Shown in pieces: positions 8,961-17,743 of a stretch of DNA of 37,850 bases. Where the stretch lies: NCBI GenBank assembly GCA_005789825.1, contig SXWY01000076.1, positions 1 through 37,850 on the forward strand, written 5' to 3'. Numbering within the stretch: the first letter of the stretch is position 1; each line of letters begins with the position of its first letter. A model generated the notes under the pieces. That model was given only the letters and a program-made list of their open reading frames with translations. It was not told the origin of the DNA and made no database searches. The DNA is from Burkholderiales bacterium. GTDB lineage: Bacteria; Pseudomonadota; Gammaproteobacteria; Burkholderiales; Burkholderiaceae_C. Position numbers and translations under genes: made by a program.

Positions 8961-9590
8961 TTAGAAAGACTTCACTAAAGTTTTGGGAATGGTGTTGACA
9001 TTGTCAACGCTACCGTCGGGGGTCACGGTGAAACGCGCCAAAGTGACTTCTTTGCCGCGCCCCTCTAACGTGGCTTGGCCGTAAAAAACGACTTCTGCCT
9101 TGGGATTGACTTTGATGATGGAGATATTGACCTCCACTGGCTGGCCAGCACGCGGGTCACTGCTCTCTATGTCTTTGGTTTCGTAGTAGTGGGCGTTGGC
9201 CACGTATTCACCCGGCACGATGCTGCGAATCGTGACAACTTCTTGGCGCAAGGGGTTGATGACTTTGCGACCATTGACCAAGATGGTGTTGTTGGAGGTG
9301 CCACGGTCATCTCGGTCCAAATACATCAAATCCACTTCGCGGTTGCGGAACCAAGCGCTTTCCCCGGAAGGGCCTTGCACCCACAAATCCAAATCGTTTG
9401 GGTCCATGTCTGGCCATGACAGCGTGATGATGAATTCTGCTTTCGCTGGAATATCACCTGTTTTGGTGGCTTTGGGATTCATGGCCAGCAAAGCAATGAT
9501 GAAACAAAACACAAAGGCGATCAGCATGTTGAACAACATGTCATAAAAAGGATCAACCTCGGGTTCTCGGGAAAAACGATTTTTGCGCAT
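8961..9590 (-). CDS. MotB/ExbD-like single-TM protein with DUF2135-like periplasmic domain
   Basis: VDPFYDMLFNMLIAFVFCFIIALLA resembles the MotB TM helix with ion-carrying Asp; C-terminal LSWPDMDPNDLDLWVQGPSGESAWFRNREVDLMYLDRDDRG resembles the DUF2135/YfaP pattern. Confidence 0.75.
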   Translation of the reverse strand: MRKNRFSREPEVDPFYDMLFNMLIAFVFCFIIALLAMNPKATKTGDIPAKAEFIITLSWPDMDPNDLDLWVQGPSGESAWFRNREVDLMYLDRDDRGTSNNTILVNGRKVINPLRQEVVTIRSIVPGEYVANAHYYETKDIESSDPRAGQPVEVNISIIKVNPKAEVVFYGQATLEGRGKEVTLARFTVTPDGSVDNVNTIPKTLVKSF

Positions 9591-9605
9591 GCTGTACCTG
9601 TCGCT

Positions 9606-10292
9606 TCAGCGACCGATGATCATTCCGTGCCGTTGCGCTTGTGCCAGCAATTGGTCGGCAAAACGGTCCATGCGTGTGAGTTGCAATCCCAGCAATATGT
9701 TGCCCACTAAGCCGACCATGGTGGTGAGCAAAGCCACACCCAAGCCAGAGGTGAGGTTGCGCAACAAATCTTGTGCCTGCGTAGGGTCAAAGTTTTGGAT
9801 TTGACCGATTTGCATAGCGAGCACGGAAAAGCCGATGACTTTGCCCAGCAAACCCAGCTTGAGTTGCACGCCATTGACCCACCATGCTGTGGTGTGCGGG
9901 CCATGGGTTTTCTCCATCAGCAAATCCAAAGGCGCGCCGCTGTCTTGCGGATTGGCTGCCAAGGCAGACCAGTACTCACCCGCCCAGCCTTGGGCTTGTA
10001 ACAAACCGCGTGAACCTTGAGAAGCAGCACGATCGAGCAAATCTCTTTGGTGGGCCAGTTCCTTGGAACGCATGCCGCACCACATCGTGGACACCGCAAA
10101 TATCACGATGATGACCAAGGTGATGCCGGTGGGGTCGGAGCTGATCAGCAAATGCCACACGCCTTTGATGCCGAGCAGCCAAGTTGAGAAAATAAACAAG
10201 CCAACCAAAATCAACCATTCAAACCATAACGGCTCTACTTCCCAATGGGGGTTGCTGGCCTTTAGGCGTGTAAAAAAAGATTTCAAAAGCAT
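9606..10292 (-). CDS. MotA/TolQ/ExbB-family proton channel protein
   Basis: Predicted TMs and KLGLLGKVIGFSVLAMQIGQ...LTSGLGVALLTTMVGLVGNILLGLQ, typical TolQ/MotA C-terminal region. Confidence 0.85.
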   Translation of the reverse strand: MLLKSFFTRLKASNPHWEVEPLWFEWLILVGLFIFSTWLLGIKGVWHLLISSDPTGITLVIIVIFAVSTMWCGMRSKELAHQRDLLDRAASQGSRGLLQAQGWAGEYWSALAANPQDSGAPLDLLMEKTHGPHTTAWWVNGVQLKLGLLGKVIGFSVLAMQIGQIQNFDPTQAQDLLRNLTSGLGVALLTTMVGLVGNILLGLQLTRMDRFADQLLAQAQRHGMIIGR

Positions 10293-10470
10293 TCACCTAT
10301 TGCAAATAGTCGGAAGTAGCCGCTAAAAGACGCAACGGACAGGCGGCGGCAAAAGGGCAGATTGATAATAACCGAGGGAGTTGCGGTGTCGTTTCCTCTA
10401 ATCTATCAGGGTTGATGCCCTCCCTTAAGATGCGATTGTTTTGGGTTGATCTTTTGTTGAAGGATGTGTT

Positions 10471-11424
10471 GTGATGAAAAAGTTACATTTCTGCGTTGCT
10501 GCGTTGGTGTTTTGGAGTGTCACGGGTTCGGCCTGTTGGGCCCAGTCGCGAGCTTATGTCACCAGCGAGGGCAGTGGGACTGTGTCTGTGATCGACACGG
10601 CCACCGACACCGTGGTCTCTACCATTGACACAGGTGGCAAACCGCGCGGTTTGACGCTTTGCAAAGGTAGCCAAAAGCTGTTTGTGACAGAACAAAATTC
10701 AGCACAGCTTTGGATGATCGATACCGTCAAAGGCGAGATTGAACAACGGGTGCAATTGGGCGAATCGCCAGAAGCCGTTTATTGCTCGCCAGATGGCAAA
10801 TGGTTGGGAGTGGCCAACGAGGGAAGCAACAGCATCAGTTTCATTGACGTGAAATCCATGAAGCTCAAATTCTCCATTCCGGTGAGTGGCAAAAATCCTG
10901 AACACGGCGTTTTCAGTCCAGACGGCAAGTACATGCTGGTGTCGGCCGAAGAAGCTGATCAGGTCGATTTGATAGATATCCGCAAGCGTCGGCAAATCGG
11001 TTCCATCAAAGTCGGTGAACGGCCCCGTGGCATTGCGTTCACGCCAGACAGTAAGCGCGCATTTGTAGCGGTTGAAAGTGGCAGCATGTTGGTCGCCATT
11101 GATGTTGCCAAACGCGAAGTGGTGGGGAAACAAGCGGTCGGCAAACGCACTGCAGGCGTGATTGTGTCGCCAGATGGCGCGTATGTGTTTGCCAGTAATG
11201 GTGGTGACGCCAACGTGTCCATGGTAGACGCCAAAAGTTTTGAATTGATAGAAAACATCCCTATTGGCCAACGTCCTTGGAACATGGGCTTTAGCGCAGA
11301 TGGCAGCAAGTTGTATGTGGCAGCGGGTCGCAGTGGCGCTGTCAGCGTGATCGATTTGGCCAGTCGAAAAATGGTCTCGGAAATACCTGTCGGTAAATTG
11401 CCCTGGGGTGTCGTGGCACACTAA
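10471..11424 (+). CDS. YVTN-family beta-propeller protein (resembles the PQQ-catabolism-associated beta-propeller family)
   Basis: Repeats such as RAYVTSEGSGTVSVIDTATDTVVSTIDTGGKPRGL, KLYVAAGRSGAVSVIDLASRKMVSEIPVGKLPWGV; signal peptide. Confidence 0.88.
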   Translation: MMKKLHFCVAALVFWSVTGSACWAQSRAYVTSEGSGTVSVIDTATDTVVSTIDTGGKPRGLTLCKGSQKLFVTEQNSAQLWMIDTVKGEIEQRVQLGESPEAVYCSPDGKWLGVANEGSNSISFIDVKSMKLKFSIPVSGKNPEHGVFSPDGKYMLVSAEEADQVDLIDIRKRRQIGSIKVGERPRGIAFTPDSKRAFVAVESGSMLVAIDVAKREVVGKQAVGKRTAGVIVSPDGAYVFASNGGDANVSMVDAKSFELIENIPIGQRPWNMGFSADGSKLYVAAGRSGAVSVIDLASRKMVSEIPVGKLPWGVVAH

Positions 11425-11448
11425 GACAGCTTTGATGTGAAAGACCCT

Positions 11449-12039
11449 ATGGCGCAAGACAACCCATCCGACCCCGCAATACAAGCTTCACCAGCGCCTG
11501 TGCAATACGACCGCATGATGGTGGTGTTGCATTGGGTATTGGCGATAGGGTTGGTATACCAACTGGGTCTGGGTTTGTGGATGGACGAATTGCCCAAAGA
11601 GCCCGTGGGTTATCGCGCCCAGTGGTTCAATTTGCACAAATCTATTGGTTTGTGTTTGGGCATGTTGATTTTGTGGCGTCTGGGTTGGCGAGTCACCCAT
11701 TCTGTGCCGATGGCAGCCAATCCGAGAGGCACTTGGCAACACAAGGCTTCCTCAGTCACGCATTGGGGCATGTACACATGCATGCTGGCCTTACCCATCA
11801 CGGGTTTCGCAGGCTCCAATTTTTCTGCTTACCCAGTGAAATTTTTCGGTGTCGAATTGCCCAAGTTGCTTGACCCAGATCCCGCATGGAAGTCTGTGAT
11901 GTCCGAGTCCCACGAATGGTTGGCTTCGCTTTTCATGATCCTGGTGCTGCTGCATTTTTTGGCGGCGGTTTGGCACGGCTGGGTCAAGCGAGATGGATTG
12001 TTGCGGCGCATGGCTTGGGGTCGTGCCAATATCGATTGA
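11449..12039 (+). CDS. Cytochrome b561-like membrane protein
   Basis: YDRMMVVLHWVLAIGLVYQLGLG, FNLHKSIGLCLGMLILWRLGWR, SVTHWGMYTCMLALPITGF, SHEWLASLFMILVLLHFLAAVWH with conserved His pattern. Confidence 0.88.
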   Translation: MAQDNPSDPAIQASPAPVQYDRMMVVLHWVLAIGLVYQLGLGLWMDELPKEPVGYRAQWFNLHKSIGLCLGMLILWRLGWRVTHSVPMAANPRGTWQHKASSVTHWGMYTCMLALPITGFAGSNFSAYPVKFFGVELPKLLDPDPAWKSVMSESHEWLASLFMILVLLHFLAAVWHGWVKRDGLLRRMAWGRANID

Positions 12040-13265
12040 AAATACTTTTTCTCCACCAAAATTTTCCTGGCCAATTTAAACATCTGGCCCCTGCACTGGC
12101 CCAGCGTGGTCATGAAGTGCATGCGTTGTTGATGGCACAAAGGCCAGGCTATGAGTGGCTGGGCGTGCATGTCCATACCTATTTCCCCAAGCGCGGCAGT
12201 GCACCGAACATCCACCCCTGGTTGGTCGACATGGAAGCCAAAACCATCCGCGCTGAGGCGGTGTTGCGCTGGGCTTTGTCAGCCAAGGAACAAGGGTTTG
12301 TGCCCCAAGCTGTGATTGCCCATCCTTCATGGGGTGAGAGCTTGTTCATCAAACATGTTTGGCCTGACACCCGCCTGGGTTTGTTCTACGAAATGTTTTA
12401 CCAAGCACATGGACAAGATGTGCATTTTGACCCTGAGTTTTCCAAACCGGAGTTGAGTGTTGACAGCCGCTTGCTGATGAAAAACGCGGTCAGTCTGATC
12501 CAAGATGGGTTTGCCGATGCAGCCATTTCTCCCACCCATTGGCAAGCTGCCACCTATGCACCGCACATGCGTGAAAAAATCACGGTGGTGCATGACGGCA
12601 TCGATACCCAGCAGATTCGCCCAGACCCACAAGCGCGCTTGATCTTGGCAGATGGCCGGTCGTGGACTGCCCAAGATGAAGTGGTGACTTTTGTCAGCCG
12701 CAATTTGGAGCCCTATCGTGGCTACCATGTGTTCATGCGTGCGTTGCCCGAATTGCTGCGCTTGCGGCCGCATGCACAGGTGTTGCTGGTGGGTGCGGAC
12801 GGAGTGAGCTATGGTGCCAAACCCCCTGGCCCTGATTCGTGGAAACAGGTGTTTATCAACGAGGTCAAGGGCCAGATTTCACAAGCGGATTGGCAGCGGG
12901 TGCATTTTCTTGGCAGATTAAGTTATCCGCTGTTCTTGACCATGTTGCAAATCAGCCGTGTGCATGTGTATTTGACTTATCCGTTCGTATTGAGTTGGAG
13001 TTTGATCGAAGCCATGAGCAGTGGGTGTGCCATTTTGGCAAGCGACACAGCACCGGTGCGTGAAGCCATCATCGATGGTCAAACCGGTCGTTTGCTACCT
13101 TTTTTTGATGCCCATGCTTGGGCACAAGGCATACACCTGTTGTTGGATCAACCCGAAGAAAGAGCACGCATGGGCGCACTGGCCAGACAACATGCCGTGG
13201 CGCATTACGACTTGCAAACGGTTTGCTTGCCACGCCAGTTGGCATGGGTGGAAGCGCTGAGCTAA
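12036..13265 (+). CDS. GT4-family glycosyltransferase, probable TTG start
   Basis: (L/M)KILFLHQNFPGQFKHLAPALAQRGHEVHAL; ITVVHDGIDTQ; FVSRNLEPYRG; EAMSSGCAILASDTAPVREAI. TTG at 12036 overlaps the cytochrome b561 stop; the track ORF from 11886 overlaps the upstream gene. Confidence 0.88.
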   Translation: MKILFLHQNFPGQFKHLAPALAQRGHEVHALLMAQRPGYEWLGVHVHTYFPKRGSAPNIHPWLVDMEAKTIRAEAVLRWALSAKEQGFVPQAVIAHPSWGESLFIKHVWPDTRLGLFYEMFYQAHGQDVHFDPEFSKPELSVDSRLLMKNAVSLIQDGFADAAISPTHWQAATYAPHMREKITVVHDGIDTQQIRPDPQARLILADGRSWTAQDEVVTFVSRNLEPYRGYHVFMRALPELLRLRPHAQVLLVGADGVSYGAKPPGPDSWKQVFINEVKGQISQADWQRVHFLGRLSYPLFLTMLQISRVHVYLTYPFVLSWSLIEAMSSGCAILASDTAPVREAIIDGQTGRLLPFFDAHAWAQGIHLLLDQPEERARMGALARQHAVAHYDLQTVCLPRQLAWVEALS

Positions 13266-13279
13266 GGCTTGCCGCAGAC

Positions 13280-13299
13280 ACCCGCCGAGCATGGCGGGT
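13280..13299. terminator. Hairpin between convergent genes, possible terminator (no T tract)
   Basis: ACCCGCC-GAGCAT-GGCGGGT. Confidence 0.45.
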
Positions 13300-13304
13300 C
13301 AGGC

Positions 13305-15611
13305 TTAAATCACCTTGAAACCATGGGTACCGTCCTTGCGGAGTTGCTCAACCAAGGCTTGTCCTCCATCCAAATAGGCTTGCAAGGCCTGGGCAGAATG
13401 GTCTGACACTTCATGCGGGCGGCGGTAGGTGTCGATTCGGGGGCTGGCCACATAAGACTCGCCTTGTTGTGTGCTGAAACCTTGGGCCATCCAATGGGCG
13501 TTGCCGCCGGGCAACCAATACACCTCAATGCCTGACCTGACCAATGGCTGCAATTCAGCCACTGCATAACGCGATGCCATCCCGTCATCGCAGGTCAGTA
13601 CATAGCGGTTGGCTTTGTGTACCCGGGTGAAATCTTGCGTCAATTGCGAGCGCAACAGCCACCATGCGCCAGGAATATGCTTTTTGACATAGTGGCTGCT
13701 GTCGCCTACATCAATGACCAGGCTCAGGTTGGTGCGGTTGGCCAGCCAAGCTTTGAGCGTTGCTGGATCGACTTCTTTGACAGGCTCGACGGTAGCGGGC
13801 AAATTGGGTGTGGGTATTTCAGTCTCGGTGAACTGCGAAGTTGAAACATCTTTGAGCACATAAGTTTCCCAGCCCATTTGTGCCAGCCATGAAGCGGCCA
13901 TGCAGCCACGCACACCATCGCTGTCATAAACCACCACGCGTGCGCCGCGCACGGCCAGGTAACGGTCGGTTGCATGGACCAACTGTCCACCGGGGGCGCT
14001 GATCGCGCCCGGCAAATGGCCCAGAGCATACTCAGGCGGCGTACGCACATCCAACACAAAGGTGGTGCGATTCGCGTCCGCTTGCATCTGTTGCAACTCT
14101 TGCTTGTCGATGCGTTTGACACCGGCACGAAACAGCAATGCCAACGCCGAAGCCGCAGTTTTTTTTCTGTCCTCTTCGGCGTATTTGCCATAGGTTTGTT
14201 GCGCTTTGGCGGTCAGTTCAAAACCAGCCAATTGCCATCCGATGGTGCCATGGCGCAGGGCACACACTGGGTTGGGAATGCCTGCGTTAATGAGCGATTG
14301 CGCGGCGAGGATGCTGCGGGTGCGCCCGTCGCAACAAACCACAATACGGGTGGTGGCACTCGGTGCCAACGTGCGGGCATGCAACACCAATTCACCGCCA
14401 GGCACATGAACAGCGCCGGGAACTGTCATGGTGTGGTACTGGTCAAACTGTCTCACATCCCACAGCACCATGTCAGCACCGCTGTCCATCAGCGCTTTGA
14501 CTTCTGGGGCAGAAAAAGAAGGGGTTTTGCGTTGTGCCTCGACCCATTCGGCAAACGCTTTGCTGGGCAGGTTCACATCGCTGAACAATTCACCACCAGC
14601 GGCCGCCCAACCCGCCAAACCGTTTTGAAAAATGCGGACATCGCTGTAGCCGATACGCTGAAACAGTTGCGCCGCACGTACCGACAAACCCTCTCCGTTA
14701 TCGAACAACACCAAGGGCGTGTCGCGCCGGGGAATGCGTTGCCAGGCGTCGGTTTCAATCCGGCCCAATGGCAGCTGAATGGCAAACAGGGGATGGCTTT
14801 GTGCATAAGCATGTTCCTCGCGGACATCAACCAATGCCATTTCTTGTTTATCCAGCAACGCCTGTTTGACCTCGGTGTATGTCGACAGCCTGAAACGATG
14901 GTCGGCTGTTGCCGTTGTTGAAACCAAGGGTTCGGCGTCGTGAAGTGGTGTGCGCGCTGTAATGGTTGGTGGGGCTGTGGCAGCAGCAGGCAAAACCGCA
15001 GTCGCTGTGAGTTGCTGCGCCGTATTGGCAATGGGCATGCCAGGTAAATTGGCATAAGCTTGGACAAACACATGGCGCGAACCGTCTTCTCGGTAAAAGT
15101 GTCTGGTTGTCTCGCCAATATTCCCTTGGTAGACCTCGATACATACACAGGCTTGGTCAGGCATTGGATTCCAAACTTTGTGCACGTCACCGATGCGCGG
15201 CGACACCGCTTCAATATCTCCGGGCACCATGTCTATTTGAAAGCCAGCAGGTACCCATCTGCCATCGGACATTTTGCTGAATGGCTGGCAGGATGTCTTG
15301 CCACGCAAAACCCCGCTCAGTCCCCACACGGTATGGTCGTGGATGGGCATGCTTTGAGCGGCGCCGTACACCATGCTCACCACGCTGAAACGCTTAGCGG
15401 GATCTGCGTAAATCAAATAAAGCTGTGGATGGTGAGAATGCGCTTGCGACAATTCCGGGTGCAGCCAATCATCATGGGCCAACAGCGGCACCATCAATTG
15501 CCGTGCTTGCGTCATCAGTTCGTCTTCAGCGGGGGAGAGCTCAACCAACCGGGTCATCTCGGCCAGAAACTGGTGCAGTCTTTGACTCTGGGGCTTGCTA
15601 GCTTCGTACAT
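13305..15611 (-). CDS. Thiol-dioxygenase-like cupin (cysteine dioxygenase / 3-mercaptopropionate dioxygenase type) fused to four rhodanese-like domains
   Basis: PIHDHTVWGLSGVLRGKTSCQPF...GDVHKVWNP (HxH...H metal ligands); four rhodanese domains, recognised by VDVREEHAYAQSH, WDVRQFDQYHTM, LDVRTPPEYALGHLPGA, IDVGDSSHYVKKHIPGA. Confidence 0.9.
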   Translation of the reverse strand: MYEASKPQSQRLHQFLAEMTRLVELSPAEDELMTQARQLMVPLLAHDDWLHPELSQAHSHHPQLYLIYADPAKRFSVVSMVYGAAQSMPIHDHTVWGLSGVLRGKTSCQPFSKMSDGRWVPAGFQIDMVPGDIEAVSPRIGDVHKVWNPMPDQACVCIEVYQGNIGETTRHFYREDGSRHVFVQAYANLPGMPIANTAQQLTATAVLPAAATAPPTITARTPLHDAEPLVSTTATADHRFRLSTYTEVKQALLDKQEMALVDVREEHAYAQSHPLFAIQLPLGRIETDAWQRIPRRDTPLVLFDNGEGLSVRAAQLFQRIGYSDVRIFQNGLAGWAAAGGELFSDVNLPSKAFAEWVEAQRKTPSFSAPEVKALMDSGADMVLWDVRQFDQYHTMTVPGAVHVPGGELVLHARTLAPSATTRIVVCCDGRTRSILAAQSLINAGIPNPVCALRHGTIGWQLAGFELTAKAQQTYGKYAEEDRKKTAASALALLFRAGVKRIDKQELQQMQADANRTTFVLDVRTPPEYALGHLPGAISAPGGQLVHATDRYLAVRGARVVVYDSDGVRGCMAASWLAQMGWETYVLKDVSTSQFTETEIPTPNLPATVEPVKEVDPATLKAWLANRTNLSLVIDVGDSSHYVKKHIPGAWWLLRSQLTQDFTRVHKANRYVLTCDDGMASRYAVAELQPLVRSGIEVYWLPGGNAHWMAQGFSTQQGESYVASPRIDTYRRPHEVSDHSAQALQAYLDGGQALVEQLRKDGTHGFKVI

Positions 15612-15723
15612 CTCAGCATATTTTCATGGAAGACTGCGATTGTTCCACAGTCATCCGCTAAGAATAAACCCAAATCCGCTGGCGCTGCATATGCTTGTCG
15701 ACAGACGCTATGCTTGACACACC

Positions 15724-16572
15724 ATGCACACACACACTTCAGACACATTGGTTTTGGCCGGCGTCATGGGCTGGCCGATTTCCCATTCGCGCTCGCCAGT
15801 GATACATGGCCATTGGATCAAGCAATTGGGATTGCGCGGCACCTATGTGCCACTGGCGGTCAATCCGGTACTTTTGCCGCAGGCCCTCGCTGGTTTGTCA
15901 GCGTTGGGGTTTGCAGGATGCAACCTGACGCTGCCTCACAAAGTAGATGCATTGGCGCATGTGCACCAATTAGACGACGTGGCCCGCCAGATCGGTGCGG
16001 TCAACACGGTCATGGTCAACCCAGACGGCAGCTTGCGCGGCACCAACACAGACGCCTTCGGTTACCTACAAAGTTTGCTCGAAGCGCAACCCCATTGGCA
16101 AGCTGCACAAGGGGCGGCGGTGGTCTTGGGTGCCGGTGGTGCCGCCCGTGCCATTGTTTGGGCGTTGGCAGACGCGGGCGTGAAGGACGTTCGCTTGCTC
16201 AACCGCAGCCGTGACAAGGCGGATGCATTGGCCAGCGAGTTCGGATCGCCGGTGCATGCTTACCCTTGGGAACAGCGCCACGACGCATTGTCCGATGCAG
16301 CATTGCTGGTCAACACCACCACCCAAGGTATGCAAGGTCAGCCTGTATTGGATATCGATCTGGCCAAACTGCCTGTGCATGCGGTGGTCTCAGACATTGT
16401 CTACACACCCTTGCAAACCGATTTGTTGCAACGGGCGCAGAAAAGGGGCAATTCGACGGTCAACGGCTTAGGCATGCTGTTGCATCAGGCCAGACCAGGT
16501 TTTGCTGCGTGGTTTGGTGTCATGCCTGAGGTGACACCGGCCTTGTGGCAAACCGTGATGGCCACGCTGTAG
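15724..16572 (+). CDS. aroE: Shikimate dehydrogenase
   Basis: GWPISHSRSPVIHGHWI, GCNLTLPHK, GAVNTV, GTNTDAFGY, LGAGGAARAI, NGLGMLLHQA. Confidence 0.95.
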   Translation: MHTHTSDTLVLAGVMGWPISHSRSPVIHGHWIKQLGLRGTYVPLAVNPVLLPQALAGLSALGFAGCNLTLPHKVDALAHVHQLDDVARQIGAVNTVMVNPDGSLRGTNTDAFGYLQSLLEAQPHWQAAQGAAVVLGAGGAARAIVWALADAGVKDVRLLNRSRDKADALASEFGSPVHAYPWEQRHDALSDAALLVNTTTQGMQGQPVLDIDLAKLPVHAVVSDIVYTPLQTDLLQRAQKRGNSTVNGLGMLLHQARPGFAAWFGVMPEVTPALWQTVMATL

Positions 16573-17388
16573 TTATTTACGCACCGAGGGCACTTCGATT
16601 TTCAAACCTTGGCCGCGCCACATCAAATACAAGCTGATGTCGCGCATGTCTTTGTGCCCCCAAGGTGGCAATTCGGCTTTCACACCGGTATAGCAAAACC
16701 GCAGACGCCGCTCGAGCGAAGCCAAGCGTTGCCATTCGATGCGGTAAGCGGGGTAGGCGTTGGGCTGGCCTTGGCTGAGTTTGTCGGTGAACAATTTGAT
16801 GCCGTAGCGCTGGTCATGGCATTGGGTACAAGCCAGGTTCATTTGCCCTTGGCGCGTCATGAATATTTTTTGACCCGCTTCAAAATGTGATTGTGCTTTG
16901 CCATCAATGCTCACTTGAATCGGCATGCCATTCGATGCGGACGTGACGTACAAAGTCATGGCCAGCAACTCATCGGACTCCAAAGGCCATTCATTGGCTT
17001 TTTGATTTTTCTGGCGGCACTGGCGGATGCGGTCTTCCAAGTTGAACAATTGACCAGTGGCTTTGTCGATAGCCGGATAGCGTGTGGCCACGCCTTTCAT
17101 GTTGGCACTCAGTTCACCATGGCAAGACTGGCAGCTTTTGTCAGATTTGCCCGCCACTTGCTTCCACAACTTGGCCCCTTTGTCCATCGACGGAAGTGCT
17201 GGATTGGCGAAATCATCGGCTTGCAAATCCAAAATCTCGGGGCCGGTGAATGCCAAGCCAGATTGCAATTTATCCAGCGGAATTTGGCGCTGTTGGGCAT
17301 GCAAGTGTGCAGTTGTCAAGAGTACGCTCAGCCCAGCCAGGCCTATGTAAATGCCGCAGCGTTTCAAAACAATGGTGAAGAACGACAT
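16573..17388 (-). CDS. soxA: SoxA-like diheme cytochrome c
   Basis: CQSCH and CTQCH heme sites; RRLRFCYTGVKAELPPWGHKDMRDISLYLMWRGQG resembles the SoxA active-site Cys region; start at MSFFTIV, 17388. Confidence 0.9.
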   Translation of the reverse strand: MSFFTIVLKRCGIYIGLAGLSVLLTTAHLHAQQRQIPLDKLQSGLAFTGPEILDLQADDFANPALPSMDKGAKLWKQVAGKSDKSCQSCHGELSANMKGVATRYPAIDKATGQLFNLEDRIRQCRQKNQKANEWPLESDELLAMTLYVTSASNGMPIQVSIDGKAQSHFEAGQKIFMTRQGQMNLACTQCHDQRYGIKLFTDKLSQGQPNAYPAYRIEWQRLASLERRLRFCYTGVKAELPPWGHKDMRDISLYLMWRGQGLKIEVPSVRK

Positions 17389-17389
17389 G

Positions 17390-17740
17390 TCAGGACTTGG
17401 GGGCCTGCGATTGAGTGGCCGGTTCAACCACCAAGTTGTGTCGCAGTTCACCGATGTAGCCTTTGTCGTCTACCCAGCGGAAATAAAGTTCTCCGGAACG
17501 GGTGGCGCGCAGATAAAACTCAAACAAGGGGTTGGCTGCCGTGCCTGTGGTGGGCTCCACCCGAAACACTTCCTTGTCATGCAAGATGCATTGCAAATGT
17601 CGGATCACATTGCGTTTGACCAATACACCTTCTAGGTCGCGCAAAAAACCGCTGTCCATCGGGTGTTGGACCAGTAAACGCAACTTGATCACATCGCCTT
17701 CGACAATGCGGTTGGGAACTTGTAATCGTGCAATTGTCAT
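17390..17740 (-). CDS. soxZ: SoxZ-like sulfur carrier partner
   Basis: VEGDVIKLRLLVQHPMDSGFLRD...HLQCILHDKEVFRVEPTTGTAANPLFEFYLRATRSGELYFRWVDDKG. Confidence 0.88.
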   Translation of the reverse strand: MTIARLQVPNRIVEGDVIKLRLLVQHPMDSGFLRDLEGVLVKRNVIRHLQCILHDKEVFRVEPTTGTAANPLFEFYLRATRSGELYFRWVDDKGYIGELRHNLVVEPATQSQAPKS

Positions 17741-17743
17741 GCG

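Noticed and set aside
7743-10292. Zorya-type anti-phage system (ZorAB are MotA/MotB-like)
   Set aside because: No ZorC/ZorD/ZorE-like helicase or nuclease nearby, and the MotB-like partner has a DUF2135-like rather than a peptidoglycan-binding domain.
10699-11484. Minus-strand 261-aa ORF
   Set aside because: His-rich shadow ORF opposite the clear YVTN beta-propeller gene.
13974-14921. Long plus-strand ORF (315 aa), and 15060..16214 (384 aa)
   Set aside because: Antisense or out-of-frame shadow of the dioxygenase-rhodanese gene and aroE; low-complexity, no recognisable domain.
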